Assembly: GCA_028023455.1 (NCBI GenBank)
Contig: JAQFVV010006246.1
Coordinates: forward strand, 549,501 to 613,500
Direction of reading: 5' to 3'
Length of the DNA: 64,000 bases
Origin: Epiperipatus broadwayi
Taxonomy: Eukaryota > Onychophora > Udeonychophora > Euonychophora > Peripatidae
The notes beneath the pieces were generated by a model. That model did not search any database and was not told where the DNA came from. It saw nothing but the letters and a program-made list of their open reading frames with translations. The position numbers and the translations under genes were made by a program. Below, in pieces: positions 24,229 through 37,267 of the stretch; positions within the stretch are counted from its first letter, which is position 1, and each line of letters starts with the position of its first letter.

Positions 24229-25328
24229 TTGCTTTTGTTATTGGAAGATTCTATGTATTTTACTTATAGAGGTAATTTTTATAAGATTAAGGAAGGGTGG
24301 ATAATAGGTTATATTATTTCTCCTTTAGTATGTTCAGTTTATATTAGTTTTATGGAAGAGGAAATTATTATTAAAAAGAATTGTTTATATGTAAAATTAT
24401 TTGTCAGATATGTTGATGATTGTTTATTTGTAGTTGAGAATGATAAATTGAAGGAATTTGTAAATGAGTTTAATTGTTTTGATCCTTCTATAAAATTTGT
24501 GTTAGAAGGAGGGGGGTTAGATTTTGGTAAGTTAAAATTTTTAGATCTTTTGGTGATTAGAAATATAGAAACTAATTGTTTATTGTGCAGTCATTTAGTT
24601 AAAAGTAAAGAATTAAGATCTATAATTAAACCTGATAGCTATCAGTCTGTATCTCATAAAGTAGCTGCTTTAAGGAATTATTGTCATAGGAATATTAAAT
24701 TAAATAATTCTAGTGGGGTAGCTTTGTTTCAGAAATATCAATTTTATAAAGATTACTTGAGTGTTGGATACTCTGATAAATTTGTTAAAAGTATTTTATT
24801 TAATAGTAATATTTGTAAGGATGTAAAGGTTAAAGAAAAATATGATTTTATTTCTTTGCCATTTAAATTGTCTTCTTATAAAATTGTGTGTAGAAATAGT
24901 AAATTGTTTGGAAATAAGAAAATTGCTTGGAAAAGGGGTGTTACATTGAATAATTTATTAAATAATACAAAAGAAGTTTTTGATAGAAAGACTATTCCTG
25001 GTGTGGTATATTTTATTCCTTGTTTATTTGTAAGAAGGTTTACATAGGTCAGAGTAGTTTGAGTTTAAATGAAAGAATAAAGGTTCATAAAAGTAGAGTT
25101 AAAAATAGATATCTTAGTTCTGCTTTGTATGTCCATGAAAAAGATACAGGCCACACTATTGATTTTGATGAAGCTAAGGTTGTCTTCTTTGAGAGAAATG
25201 AAATCAAAAGAAGAATTAAAGAGTCTTTATTATTGAAAATTTATTATTCTGAAGCAATTAACTTATTTAAGAGTTCTTTTAATATTAAGGGTGGATGGGA
25301 AGTGAATGGATTTGTGGGTAGTTTTTAA
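24229..25328 (+). pseudogene. PLE1 right copy: Penelope-like reverse transcriptase/GIY-YIG endonuclease, 5'-truncated and frameshifted
   Basis: This mirror copy reads RYVDD and FLDLLV in the frame 24229-25047 and continues through the linker without the left copy's 13-bp duplication. It then loses one T in the run before the second Cys of the endonuclease (about 25027), so the frame ends as PCLFVRRFT. The remainder (KKVYIGQSSL onward) continues in the frame 25020-25328. The left copy is intact at this point, so the two copies have independent lesions. The protein would start upstream of the palindrome centre, hence the apparent start is not a true initiation site. Confidence 0.9.
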
Positions 25329-25366
25329 TAGTATATATAATGTGTGGTTTTTTGTAGTTCTTTACA

Positions 25367-25396
25367 CTTGAGAAGTCTGCTTGTAGCAGTGAAACC
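25367..25396 (+). ncRNA. Hammerhead-like motif in PLE1 right tail (candidate)
   Basis: This is the mirror of 22921-22950: cttgagaag, a short hairpin (ctgc...gcag), then gaaacc, located about 40 bases after the stop codon of the endonuclease frame. Confidence 0.35.
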
Positions 25397-25489
25397 TTAG
25401 GTTGTGTTTTAATATTATTTTTATGCTGGTCTGGTTTAATTTTAGATTTGGGGTAGTTTTGATTTTATATTGACTAGTTTAGCTTTATG

Positions 25490-25533
25490 CTTGTAATGTT
25501 TATATATATATATATATATATAAACATTACAAG
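25490..25533. repeat. TA-centred palindrome between the two Penelope families
   Basis: ttgtaatgttta flanks a long TA run and is followed by its complement taaacattacaa. It marks the boundary between PLE1 and PLE2 and could fold into a cruciform. Confidence 0.8.
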
Positions 25534-25606
25534 CTATAATTAAAAACCTATAAATTTTATATATATACATATATATATCATTTAAAAACTTTTAATTAAA
25601 AACCTA

Positions 25607-25896
25607 TTATTTTCTTTTATCTTTTTCTATTAACATCCTATTTAATTCTGGTTTTATTTCATTTATGTATACACCCTCTTTTATTATCCTTTCATTATAT
25701 GACTTAATACATTCCAAAGGTTTTATTTCAAAATCCCCATGCTTAAATTTATTCTTATGAATGTAAATAGCAGAATTTTTATCACCTAAATGCTGTTTTA
25801 ATCTAGTTTTTAATTTATTCTTACTAGTCCCAATATATGTCATTTCTACATTCTTTCTAAAACAATTCAAACATTTTATGTCTTGTGTTGTTAGCC
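25607..25896 (-). pseudogene. PLE2 GIY-YIG endonuclease, C-terminal part (downstream of SINE)
   Basis: On the minus strand the frame reads KCLNCF, then MTYIGTSKNKLKTRLKQH, the YIG half of the GIY-YIG nuclease with the catalytic Arg and the following His, and ends after ELNRMLIEK at 25607. The first half of the motif (SVYLIKC) lies on the other side of the SINE, in the frame 26337-25969. The protein is the endonuclease domain of the same element as the reverse transcriptase at 26292-27483. Confidence 0.85.
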
Positions 25897-25988
25897 GAGA
25901 GGTATCACAGCAGCCATGCAAGCAAGTAGTTGGTTGCAGACGGTTGTGGGTTCGCGTCCCGGCCGATGCTATGACATATGGCAAAAAA
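25880..25988 (+). mobile_element. tRNA-derived SINE, 109 bp, with 16-bp target duplication
   Basis: The insert has an A-box-like ttagccgagagg (about 25891), a B-box ggttcgcgtcc (about 25949), and an A-rich end (gcaaaaaa). It is flanked by the 16-bp direct repeat aattcaaacattttat at 25864-25879 and 25989-26004. Together these are the marks of LINE-mobilised SINE insertion. RNA polymerase III would transcribe it from the internal boxes. It interrupts PLE2 between the GIY and YIG halves. I do not recognise the family; the tRNA ancestor could be a Leu or Ser type. Confidence 0.9.
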
Positions 25989-26337
25989 AATTCAAACATT
26001 TTATCAAATAAACTGAATTCATAATGTCTAACCTATTATAGTCCCCATTATTATTAATTAAAAAATTTAAATTTGCTTTCTTTTTATAAACTGGACAAAT
26101 TGAAACATTATATTTCCTATTAATCATTTTAACTAATTTTTTAACTTTAATAAATAAATCTTTAGATATATTAAAACTAACATAAATTTTCTTTTCTCTA
26201 TTCCTATTCCTATCTAATCCCATTCTATTCCTTATTTTATTTATATTTTTATTAGAAAACAAATGTTCAACTACAACCCTAGGATAATCATTCATAAAAC
26301 ATTCATTCCTAATAATATCAACCTCATTCTCAAACAA
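25969..26337 (-). pseudogene. PLE2 linker and start of GIY-YIG domain (upstream of SINE)
   Basis: The minus-strand frame continues the element after a frameshift. It carries the basic post-RT linker (PRVVVEHLFSNKNINKIRNR; about residues 19-38), then CPVYKKKANLNFL and finally SVYLIKC, the GIY half of the endonuclease. The frame then runs into the SINE. This is a typical Penelope arrangement: RT, linker, GIY-YIG. Confidence 0.85.
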
Positions 26338-27483
26338 ATTACTATTTGAACATAACTTAATTGCCCTAATAATTTTATTATTAACAATATTAATTTTACT
26401 ATGATTATCAATATCTGAAAACCAATTATTTGATAATCCCCAAAATGTTTTTTTCTAAACACAGATGTTTTTATAATAACACTACCATTCCTATCAATTT
26501 TTTTAAAAATTCTAACATCCATATATTCAATAACATTAATATATTCCTTTTCCATAGTAAATTTTATTTTTTCAACTCTACCATTAATATAACTCAAAAA
26601 ATTATCTGCATTTCTTTTATTACCATTGAAAACCATAAAATAGTCATCAACATATCTAACATAAAAAATTAGTTTATTCCTATTATAATTAAAAAATTGT
26701 TCTTCAAACTTATACATATATATTCCTGCCAAAAAACCACTCAGGTTATTACCCATACTTAAACCCTCATTTTGCTTGTAAAATTCATCCCCATATTTAA
26801 AAATAAGGCCCCTACAACAAATCACTAATATTTCATATAAAAGAAAACCCTCAATTTTTAATTTTACCCCTTTATCTTTATTATATAAATCCATAAAACA
26901 ACAAATAGCAACCTCCGGATCAATGTTAGTATACATACTAACAATATCTAACTTTACAAAAACCAAAATTTTAAAAACCTTACCTTCTAAAAAAACTTTC
27001 AATTTACTAATAAACTGTATAGAATTATTAACACAATTTTTTTCAAATAATGTAATATATTTTTTAAAAATATTATTATACACCCACCTCAAAATTTTCT
27101 CATAATAAGTATTACAACTACTAATAATTGACCTCATTGGAATACCAAGCTTATGTATTTTAGGTAAACCATAGATTTTTACACATTTTATATCCATTCT
27201 TTTTAATTTTTCCACACAACCTGTTTCATACAACACAGTTAACATGTTATTAACCTTTTTATTCATTAACATACTTTCATCTTTATTAATTTCTAGAAAA
27301 CAATCTTCCTTTAATAAGTTCAACATTTTTTTATTATATTCACTCTTATTTAAAACAACCATACTAGATGTTTTATCACCTTTTAAAAATAATAAATCCC
27401 CATATTTATCACACATATTTTTAATAATATACCATTTATTAAACTTACAATTATTTCCCTTTTCTTTACTATTATATTTATTT
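26292..27483 (-). pseudogene. PLE2 Penelope-like reverse transcriptase
   Basis: The frame open from about 27483 encodes most of a Penelope-type RT. Counting from the Met at 27416: DKTSSMVVLNKSEY (14-27), YGLPKIHK (82-89), P-x-RSIIS (93-99), LDIVSMYTNI (156-165; motif A), QNEGLSMGN (215-223; motif B) and RYVDD (254-258; catalytic motif C). All catalytic Asp residues are kept. After KTSVFRKK the frame goes wrong: a T7 run at about 26448-26454 marks a likely one-base change, and the other frame restores FWGLSNNWFSD. The N-terminal region upstream of the RT is absent, so the copy is 5'-truncated. It is a different family from PLE1. Confidence 0.9.
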
Positions 27484-27600
27484 TTTTAATTCAAATACCA
27501 AATTTTTAAATCCGAATTTCAATTCATTAAATAAAAAAAATGTTTATTCGTATTATTATCATTAATTTTATTACATTTATATTTAATTAATTGCAAAGAA
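27484..27600. other. AT-rich edge of the Penelope cluster
   Basis: Noncoding sequence between the PLE2 frame and the resumed LINE-A copy. Confidence 0.5.
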
Positions 27601-28510
27601 ATACTAAAAAGATTACCATTGAAAACAGTATATGAGAGAATGATTCCATCTCTCAAAAAAATTTTACAGCCATTTTACAAAAAGTATTTTGTAGATTAAA
27701 TTGGGATTCTAGTAAGTAAAAGTAAATTGAGATTATTTAAGTCATTTAAAGTTTACAGAATATGGGCTTACTTTTATAAATAGTGCTTCAGAGCTTCAGA
27801 ATATATTGAAAAAGTTATCAGATAAAAATAAGAAAGTAGGAATAAAGATAATTACTAAAAAAATCTAAAGTAATGTTCTATGGATTTAATCAGAACAAAA
27901 TAAAAATTTATAACTATTAATTAAAAAAGTTAACAATTAAAAATACTTTGAATAGATTATTAACATAGATGAAAACATAGTGGATGAAATTAATTATTAA
28001 ATTAAACTTGAAGTGTTTTTGTAAAAATAATATAAAAAAGAAATATGCCTATGTTTTTGAAAAGAAAGATTTTTTAATGGACATATTTTACCATTTTGAG
28101 ATACCAGAAGGTCCAATATTGAAATTTCATTTTATTTGACAATATATGGAGAGATGTATGTTAGAAGTAATAAGATCAAAATTAAAATATATGGATACAA
28201 GAACAAATATGTATCACTGACGTCATTGAAAAAATTAATAAACTGAGATGGAGTCAGGCTGAAACTGTTTGAAGAAGAGATAATAGTAGATGGTTGAATG
28301 GAGTCTTAACTGGTTTCCAAAAGATTGTAAAAGTTCTAAGAAAGAAACCATGTGTGAGATGAATAAATAAAATAAGGGAATTGGCTGATGTATTCTAGAA
28401 AAAAGAAGCTAGGAATTAGAGTAACTGAACTAAACTTGGAGAAATTTTTATCCTGAAGTGATTTGATAATGTTTAAAATGATTTTGATAATGATGTATCT
28501 TTGGTCTTAT
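27601..28510 (+). pseudogene. LINE-A copy 2, 3' fragment
   Basis: The fragment resumes LINE-A with the 49-bp repeat of the left flank (TKKITIENSI), then follows copy 1 in order: SASELQNILKKLSDKNKKVGIK (about 27783-27850), KSKVMFYGF (about 27868), DENIVDEIN (about 27970), and the GVLTGFQKIVK-type tail near 28300. Stops and frame changes are numerous, matching the decay of the left half. It shows that the Penelope cluster entered an existing LINE. Confidence 0.75.
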
Positions 28511-29504
28511 TGTATGTACAAGATTATGTTTTTAATGATGAGATTGTGTTACCACACAGAGTATCAACTGTGCATTCATGTGGAATAAAAAAGTGGACTC
28601 AGATAATAAAATGATATTTTATACAAACAAATGCCTAGTATATTTTTAAAGTATTCAGTTCATAGAAGATATGTAGTATTTAGATGATAATATTAATTTC
28701 AGTAACAATTAAGAAAACAGTATTGCTCTTTATATTGACTTTTTTACTTGTTGATAAATTATTTAAAATTTATTGTTGCTTTAAATACATGAAATTAATC
28801 AGCATTTAACACAAAAAAAAATTTAAAATCTTCATGGGTTAATGGTTTGCTATTTAGTAGTAAGAAGATTGTGTTTTTCATAAAGCAAACTATTTAATAA
28901 TAATACTATAATATAAAAGGGGAGATGTCTAATGATTTCCTGTTTGTTGCCCATTGTTTTGTGACTTTTTTAAATATTAAATATTTCAGTGGGTAAAATA
29001 ATATTTTATGAACTATAATTATTTTATCTTAATATGATAAATTGCTTTAGGTTATTCAGGATAAATTCATAATTTATCTCACAACTAAACAGATTTGTAT
29101 TATACAAATATGCATATAATTAAACAACAATTTAAATTATCTTGAAATACTTAAAATAATTTTCCAATCCCATCATAAAAATGAAGATGATAATAATAAT
29201 TAAAAAAAAAACCATTATTATGACTTCATTTATGTCATTAGATTTACTAAATTTTCTAGATTCATTGTTATCTATGATGATGACAAATTACTATTTCATC
29301 CATTTACTTTAATTACTATTTTATATGTATACATATACATAATATGCATGTTGGTTTAAATTTAAATCTATTTTAATATTATTTTAAAAACTATTCATTT
29401 TTATATTTTGAATCTATTAATTAAAAGAATATTTAAACTGTTGCAGAATTATTCTTGTGGTGGCTATGATTATTAAAAAAACCAAAGACACCAAAATGTA
29501 TAGG
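28511..29504. other. Noncoding AT-rich intron
   Basis: No coding or recognised repeat; a few A/T and GAT-rich short runs near 29180-29285. Confidence 0.5.
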
Positions 29505-30120
29505 TACTGAACTGAGTTCAGACCTATATGAATATATAAGCTGATGAGCTTGGATTGAAAATATTTTGGTGTTTTAAATTTAAGTCTCATAGTTTTGTAG
29601 TTAAGGAGAAATAAAAGGTGGCTGCTGGAGCATTGCAATAGATCCTAAGATCTAGGTGCAGTGCTTTCAGATCCAAGGCTTCTCACTGACAAAGGCCACA
29701 AGCAAGAAACTAGTCTGGGGATATTTTATGAGTAGGCACTGGATAGGGATTTTATGCACAAGCCTTCTGGCATCCAGTGATTACTCTGGATTGCACTGAA
29801 TGGCAATACATTATAACAGATGGAAAGATTCACTTGGATATATGGATCAGATTCAACAATCAGCTGGTTCAATCACAATGTATGACCAACTTACCCAAAG
29901 TCTATATGTGATGGTACACCTATCTATCGAACCCCAAAGTTGATGGCACCAGATATAACAGACGGAATGATTACCACTAGCCCCAAATGTTGCTGACACC
30001 AGATATAATGGACAGTACTCTTCATCAACAATCACAGCTAACCAAGCCCAAGATGGGGTGCCAGATGTAATGGATGGTCAATTAACTGTAGACTGTAATA
30101 CTATACAGATGTAACAATCT
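29505..30120 (+). repeat. Dispersed repeat R2, copy 2, with internal caccagatata units
   Basis: The first 300 bp resemble R2 copy 1 (8115-8430). The second half has three diverged units around caccagatataacagacgg, caccagatataatggacag and gccagatgtaatggatgg (about 29947, 29998, 30059), spaced about 50-62 bp. No ORF with a recognised domain. Confidence 0.5.
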
Positions 30121-33100
30121 GGTGTGGGATAAGTTAATATGCTCTAATTTATTGCCCCAAATGAAACAATCTGTAGAGACCTACCAGGCTTAGAAGGGGA
30201 AAAAGTTGCATCTAACAATGGTCAGACTTTGGGTCTTCTGATAGAATGCTAATGAGAACTGATGAAATGCTTAAACAATGATTGCATACACTTTAATTGA
30301 CTAACTCTATCCCTATTTAATAATATTAAATGCAATTTAGGTTAGTTCATCCACTTTTCCCCTTTTTAATTTCGTTATGCCCTAATATTCAAGCCCAGAG
30401 AGAATATTGCTTTTGACTCCTTTAATAGATATGAACAGATACACACAGCAACTCCTGCACCTATATATAGATTACAACTAGCATTTATTATATTTGTTTA
30501 TTTTCAAGCTTTTATATGATAAGAAAAATAGATGTGTGTGCATGCATAATTGTTTATAGACTGTGGAAAGTCAGGACAACTCAATAAATCAGAGACCGGA
30601 ATAATATAAACTCTTAAACATTTATTAATAATAATAAATAACATAAAGTATAATAACAATAGTAATGATAAAAAAAAAAGATCATACATACATGTGTCAC
30701 ATGCGAACCTCTACCATTTTACTAATTAATGATTTTCCAGATCCAACCCTTATACCCCATGGTAGAAATCCATCTATGTCACTCATTCTTTACAAAACAT
30801 AGTTATATAAAAAAATAAACTTTAGTAATTTAAGATAATTGAGATGCTGGCTAGCTAAATTATATATTTACAGATGTTAACAATCTATTTAACAAGTTCC
30901 CACAATTTATATATATGATAGAGATAGAAATTAATACTAGTTGATTAGTCAAACATACTGGAAAATATATATATATACAAGGTTAATCAACAAAATAAAA
31001 CATATAATATGTATTCTGTATAAGTGTTGCAATTTAATCTATGAAAATAAATGTAGAGAATCTTACCTTACTATTTATGTGGATAACCTGATGTGAAGCA
31101 AGTGGGTTAACCTAAATTTTATTTACAATGAAAATATAAAAATATCAAAGTGAATAATCTCCCCTTTCTTCTTTGCTAATTCTAAAAAATGAGGCTTCAG
31201 CATCATAGTGTGAAAATACAATGGATAACAAGAATTAAAAAAAAAATAAACAAAAATTTACAATGTTGATTCCTTGATTAAAAAATTGTAATTGGAACAA
31301 TGTTCATAAAAATCATCCTAATGGAAATAGTAGTAGTTGATAGTTAGGCAAGTTGTTCTTCAAAGCAGTTTCACTTAGTAAATCATTTCCTTAGCAAGGA
31401 TAGATAGGTACAATGGTGTCTCCTGTAGTTGTGTTTAATGATAAACACCTTGATCCTCATTTGATTCACCATTAAGTATTCCAATGCTTGTTTACTTTGG
31501 ACTGCAGGCATCTTGTGTGTTTACAATAAAGTAGAAAAATGAATATATAGAGGTTTAATGCAGCTGGTAGGAAATACCATGATGCACAATAGCATGTTTT
31601 GCTCTAGCCCATATTCATATTAAAGTACAATTCAATAATTATTTGTAATCATAAATTTATATTGGATAATATAGAAGCACTTTATATATATATATATATT
31701 AAGAAAATTATTTCATTTTTCTTTCTTTTCCAATTTTCAGCAGATTAATTTTCATTATTCGTTTTGAAAAAATTTAAAATAGTAAAAAATTACTCCAACA
31801 ACTTTTAAAACATGCTTTAATTATTACAAAATTTATCAGTTATTCTTACTTCTTATTTCACTTTTTTTCCTCTGAATTTGGTAAACTTTTAGTTACAGCA
31901 TTTGACTTTTAAAAATGTTTATGATTTAAATAAAAGAAAAAGCAAAACTCCATTTTAGCATTCTAAATTTTAGTTTAAACTCCTGTCTATTGTTATAGCT
32001 GCTATATTTTTTGACAAGAAGAATGATTTGTAAAAAGTTTCTATTTTTATATAAAACGCTGAGAATCTCCTGAAGCACTGAGATTTTTAACTGCCTATTG
32101 TTTAAATACATTTAGATTTTTAAATGCCTATTGCTTAAATACATTTCATTTATTACAGATAAAAAAATAAAATAAGAAAATCAGTTTTATTTTTACACAC
32201 GCCACCTAACTTAACCTCAGGCTATCCCTAAATCATTTGATTATAAATTAATGTCCAAAACTTTTTAAAAATATATATACATCACAGTTTATTAATCAAA
32301 TAGTTTATATATACAATATTACTTTCTAAAATATTGATCGTATTTTATTTTACAATAAAATAATCTATTGTGCATTATATGTATATGTAATAAATAACAA
32401 ACAAATAATCTTCCCATTATTAATATAAATTCCAAATGCATTGGGTTCAATAAATAGGCTTGATCTTTTTAGGAATATGTGCATTATAAGTTACCCTTTA
32501 CAACGTATAAAGAGTTTTGTCTGTTTTTATATTTTAAGTAATATATTTAATCTAATATTTTAACTATTTCAATAAACATAATAATAATTAGCTGATATTT
32601 TGTTGTTTGCTTTTTTAAAAATGTGTTTAAATAACTAATAAAATATTTAATTTTTAAACAGACTTTTGTGACAATTTGTATAAATATTTCTATGTCATGT
32701 TAGATATAAAGTTTGAAATTATATTCAAAACTAAAATAAGTTAAAATTTTATCATCCTTTATTTATGTGAAACAATCAATACTGTCAGAAATAATAAAAA
32801 AAATATTATAGTATATTTAACAGAAACAACAAATATCAGATATAGTTTATAATCATGATCCTGGAAATTTAATTTGCTTATTATCACTTTTTTCCCCATA
32901 TTCATAGTTTTAAAAAATTATCTTTTTACAACTAACAATATTGGCATATTTTGAAATGAGAGTTTTAAAAATAAATTAACTTTTCTGTGGAAGTGAATTC
33001 CAAATAGTGTAAATGATGATATTTATATTAATTTTTCTAATCTTTCATAACTGGCATATATAATGAAAAAATGGTTTTCTTTTTTTAATGAACTAAATTT

Positions 33101-34751
33101 TTACAGTAAATCTTACTCATGTAAAATAATATGTTGAATAAGCAAGTTTAAATGTTAAAACAGAGTTTCAGAAAATTTCTTGCAAATTTGGTTCTAGATT
33201 TTTCTCTTTACTTTAAAAAGAAGTAAGTGTGTAATACATAGAACTAAATAGAATTTTATTTGAAGTAAAACTTTTTAAAATTAATTTTTATATTTGAAAT
33301 AGTTAAATTTTAAGTATACTAGAAATTAATTTTCTGCAGAGATATTGCTTTAAAAACAATTAAATTCTGAAATGATGTTTATAGTTATGAGTTTTTGATA
33401 CAATTTTTTTTGTCTTCATTAATCTCAAAACAAAACCGTGATTTATTTTTCAGAGTTCTTTATTATAATGTCATTTATTTTGTGGCAACTCTTCCAATTT
33501 GATTAGTTTTAATGTAAATTTTAGACAATCTAAAACTATTTGAATTTAAAAATTTAAAAAAATTCTATAAAATTTTTAAACTTTTAATATTACAATATTG
33601 AAACTTTTGAAGCTGACATATTATTTGAAATCTTTAAATTTCATACTTTTACATTTTCTAGTAGAAATTTTGATTTTTGGAAAAACTCAGTGATTATAGC
33701 AGAAGATAAAACTTACTGTTAGTAATATATTTATATTTAGTAACTAACTGAGTGTCTTTATATAGCTATAAACAAAAAAAATCAGTTGAAGTCAGAATAA
33801 AAATACAGTATAAATGAATGAATATTGAATAAATAAAAATATTCAATGAGACAGACTAATTTTTATTTATTTGTTTGCTTTTCATCAATATCTGATTGGT
33901 AAGAGTTTATTAACTTTCTGTAACTAACTCTTGACTAGATAAGCTATTCACTCACATTTCAAAGTGTTTCTGTTTTTTGATGCCAGTATGCTTAAAATAT
34001 TAAACAATCCAAGTAGTTTGATTATTTTCTTTATTTCTACCTCTTTATTATTTTACAAATTTATTTTATATGCTTTACTTTATGTAATAAATATTTTTAT
34101 TTCATTTTAAAAACACATATGTATAAGTTTTTAATCTAGACCATTCTCTTCAGAGTTTGTACTACTCATTGTACTAGCTCATTGCAACTTCATATCAAAA
34201 AGCATTTATGACATCACTGATTTGTGTTAATTATTTTGTTCATATTCTTTCTTCATATTATCATAATGTCTTAGTATACCAACTAACTTTCTGATTTTTA
34301 TGATCCACACTTTGTAGAATTTATATATTGTTCACTTATAAAAGTTACCCTTAAAAACATTACAAATTTACTTTTATATAAAATATAAATTCAAAAAATA
34401 TATAATTAATAACTAACTTGTTACTTATGAGCATAAATGGATAAGTGATACTTTCCTTTTTTAATTAGTTTGTATTATAAAAAGTAAGATAATAAGTAAA
34501 ATTTACAATAGTCATAAAAATAATTAGAAAAAAATATATGCAGAGATAAATATAATGAGTAATAAACAATGTTCAATAATATACTTTGAAACAATAACAG
34601 AAATTTACACATGACAGATAAATAATGGGTAAATTATAAGATTAGAAATTAGGAAACTATGACTGCATGATAAAATAAATAAATATTTTTGTAGACATAC
34701 AGGAAAAGAACTACAAACATGGTACAATGTAAATTAGCATACAATTAATTT
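30121..34751. other. Noncoding AT-rich intron, no assignable element
   Basis: No exon or transposase/RT signature was found on either strand. TA microsatellites lie near 30965-30976 and 31683-31700. A ttaacctcag-containing segment near 32200 is slightly GC-richer but has no open frame. Confidence 0.45.
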
Positions 34752-36312
34752 AAACATGGAGAAGACAGTTGCTTGTCTGAAATCTATAAAACCAAGACAG
34801 CTGCTTGCCTGGAATAATCTAGACAGAAAAGGACCAACTACAGACCAAGATTTTACATGAATTATGTACTTTTATCTGATGATGACAACTAGCCTGAAAT
34901 TATATTTTTCTGATGGACCAAAAACCAAGCTTACCAAGAGAAAGCTTATTTTCTTTAAATATTCTTTAAAACGACTTATAAAATTATAAATTAATAACTT
35001 AAAGCAAAACAAATGTCTTCAAAGATGATTTGATATATAATTTTGATAATTTCCTTAAAAAAATGACGTTAAAAAAATGTATAACTTAAATGCAAGCATA
35101 ATTTTCTTTGAGTTAAAATCAAAAAGAAAAAAAAAAGTTGTTAAACTTTATGAAAGAATTAAGCAACATGATTCTATATACTTTCAATATAAATAATTAT
35201 GAAAAATATAATATTATATCAAGTTGAAATAGATAGAAGCCAGTGTGTGTGTGTATCACTCATATATATATAAAATTTTAATATTTTTTTAATTAAATGT
35301 CAATTTATTTTTTTTAATATTAATTGTATATTATAAATTGCACATTTGTGCACACTATATGTAAATTAATGTAACAATTTAAATGTTGAATAATTATTTA
35401 AATCTCAATGTGATCATTTGAAATTTTGTTTTGTAATCAAAATCAGAAAGCTTATATGTGTGTAATTTTATTTTTATGGATCTTAATTTCCATTTTATTA
35501 TTATTGTTAATAAACTTGTGTTTCAATTGTTAAAAATTGTATTGCATCATCTCTTGGTCACTTACAGTAATAGAGCTTATGTTCTCTGAGCTAGATTCAT
35601 GCATGAATAAATGGGAATGTGTATTTAGTGCTTTTGGGGCATCCAGCAATGATCAATCATCATCATTCTTGTTGATACATAAAAGTATATTCTTTAAATC
35701 CCATGCACTATATTTTATTTTTGTTTAGCCTTATTAGGAGTTATGTTTATAGTTGTCCAGTACAAGTGGCCTGAGCATTGATGATGATCAGCATGTTTTA
35801 ATCTTTCTGTATTATTGTTTTGATTTCTGATTATTGTGTATTTGAATGGATGGGCACTAAGCTGGTGCATACATGTTATGTTTAATTAATTGCCCAAGGT
35901 GGCAAAGGCTCAATAGTTAGCCTGGTCTACAGAAGACCCATTTCTGATCCAGTTACAAGGTTGACTGTGGATTTATATTTTTTATTATTCAAATCCAGCC
36001 ACAAGATGGACTGCTGATTTATTGTACTGATTTGTTTATTCCCATCAATGATGATGATGGATGGTTATTTATTTTGAGTATTACTTATAATTACTTTTTT
36101 ATAATGCTGGTAGATATATGGTTAATTATGCATTTAGTAGCTGGCTGATCTCTCAATGTTCTCACAGATTTTTGGATCTCATGCTCCCCTTAAATGTTTA
36201 TTTATATATACGTTAGTAAATATTTCATTTTAAATGGACTGGGACTGATGATGATTTTCCATCACCCAGTTCCCTTTTTTCCTTCCACTTTGATACTCCC
36301 ATCCTATTACAA
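34752..36312 (+). repeat. X/Y repeat: copy 1 of the Y part
   Basis: This matches 38640-40316 with a few percent differences and small indels, including about 100 bp absent here relative to 38830-38928. It is noncoding, with gatgatgat runs near 36047. It begins where the X part of the full copy ends, so it looks 5'-truncated. Confidence 0.85.
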
Positions 36313-37218
36313 ATGGCACCCAACTGCAGCAGATACTGATCACATACTGGTAATCATCACTTCAAAATTATCAACTTGATTTCAAACTACAACTGAGAAA
36401 GAAAAAATATGCATTTTACACAGAATTAATTTTAAAAATTACTGTGAAATATGTGACAAGAGTATTGATGATGATTATAAATTATAAAATAGTAATTTTT
36501 ATGTATGTTTAAAGGGCTCATGTTTACAGTTAAATAGACAATCAATGATTTTTGGAGATTGGATTGGGTGCTTGATTGTTGAAGTTTGTTTAGCTGTATT
36601 TTCAGTTTTGATCATGGATGGAGATTTTTGTCATTGGCTTGAGGATGCAATGTTTTCATGCAGCTCTGAGGTTGTTCTATATCCATTATTTGCTCCAACT
36701 TATTTTTGTATTTTATATTGTCATAGAGCAGTTAACATAATCCTGCCATGATTCCAGCCTCTAAGTCTCCAAAGAAACGGAACTAGGCATAGCTTGCATT
36801 TCCCAGCCCATAAGACTCAAAAGAAGCAGGGTATAGTTTTGTTTTTTCTAGTCCCTCCATGGAAGAGGGCTTTGCAATGATTTTGCATTATCTTTATCAT
36901 AAGTTGTAGTAGCTTATAGTGTCACATTTGAGGTAGCACTCTTGGTATTCATGGTGCATTGTGTACTTACAGTCCGATGGCTGAATTCTTTATCTATCTC
37001 AAAATTGCAGATCACTATTCATTGTTAACTGTCAGATGTCTGTCAGATCTTGAAAAAATTGATGAGTACATAGTTTTAGATATGAACTTTGTTTTCATTA
37101 TATATGTAAATTATGTAAAATATTGTTAAAAAGGTGTTTCATTTCTATTTTTATTTTTCCTCAGACCGGGGCAATGTAACCAATTGGATTTCATAGCATA
37201 CTCTAATATAGTATGTGC

Positions 37219-37267
<49 letters not shown>

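Larger units (their letters stand above)
22854..25463. repeat. 2.6-kb palindrome made of two mirror-image Penelope-like copies (PLE1)
   Basis: The left arm (22854-24145) and right arm (about 24188-25463) are nearly identical reverse complements of about 1.28 kb, joined head to head. The centre (about 24146-24187) contains another copy of the tttgataaagaactttt block, so three copies in all lie around the junction. Each arm carries the same 5'-truncated coding region plus the same noncoding tail. Confidence 0.95.
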
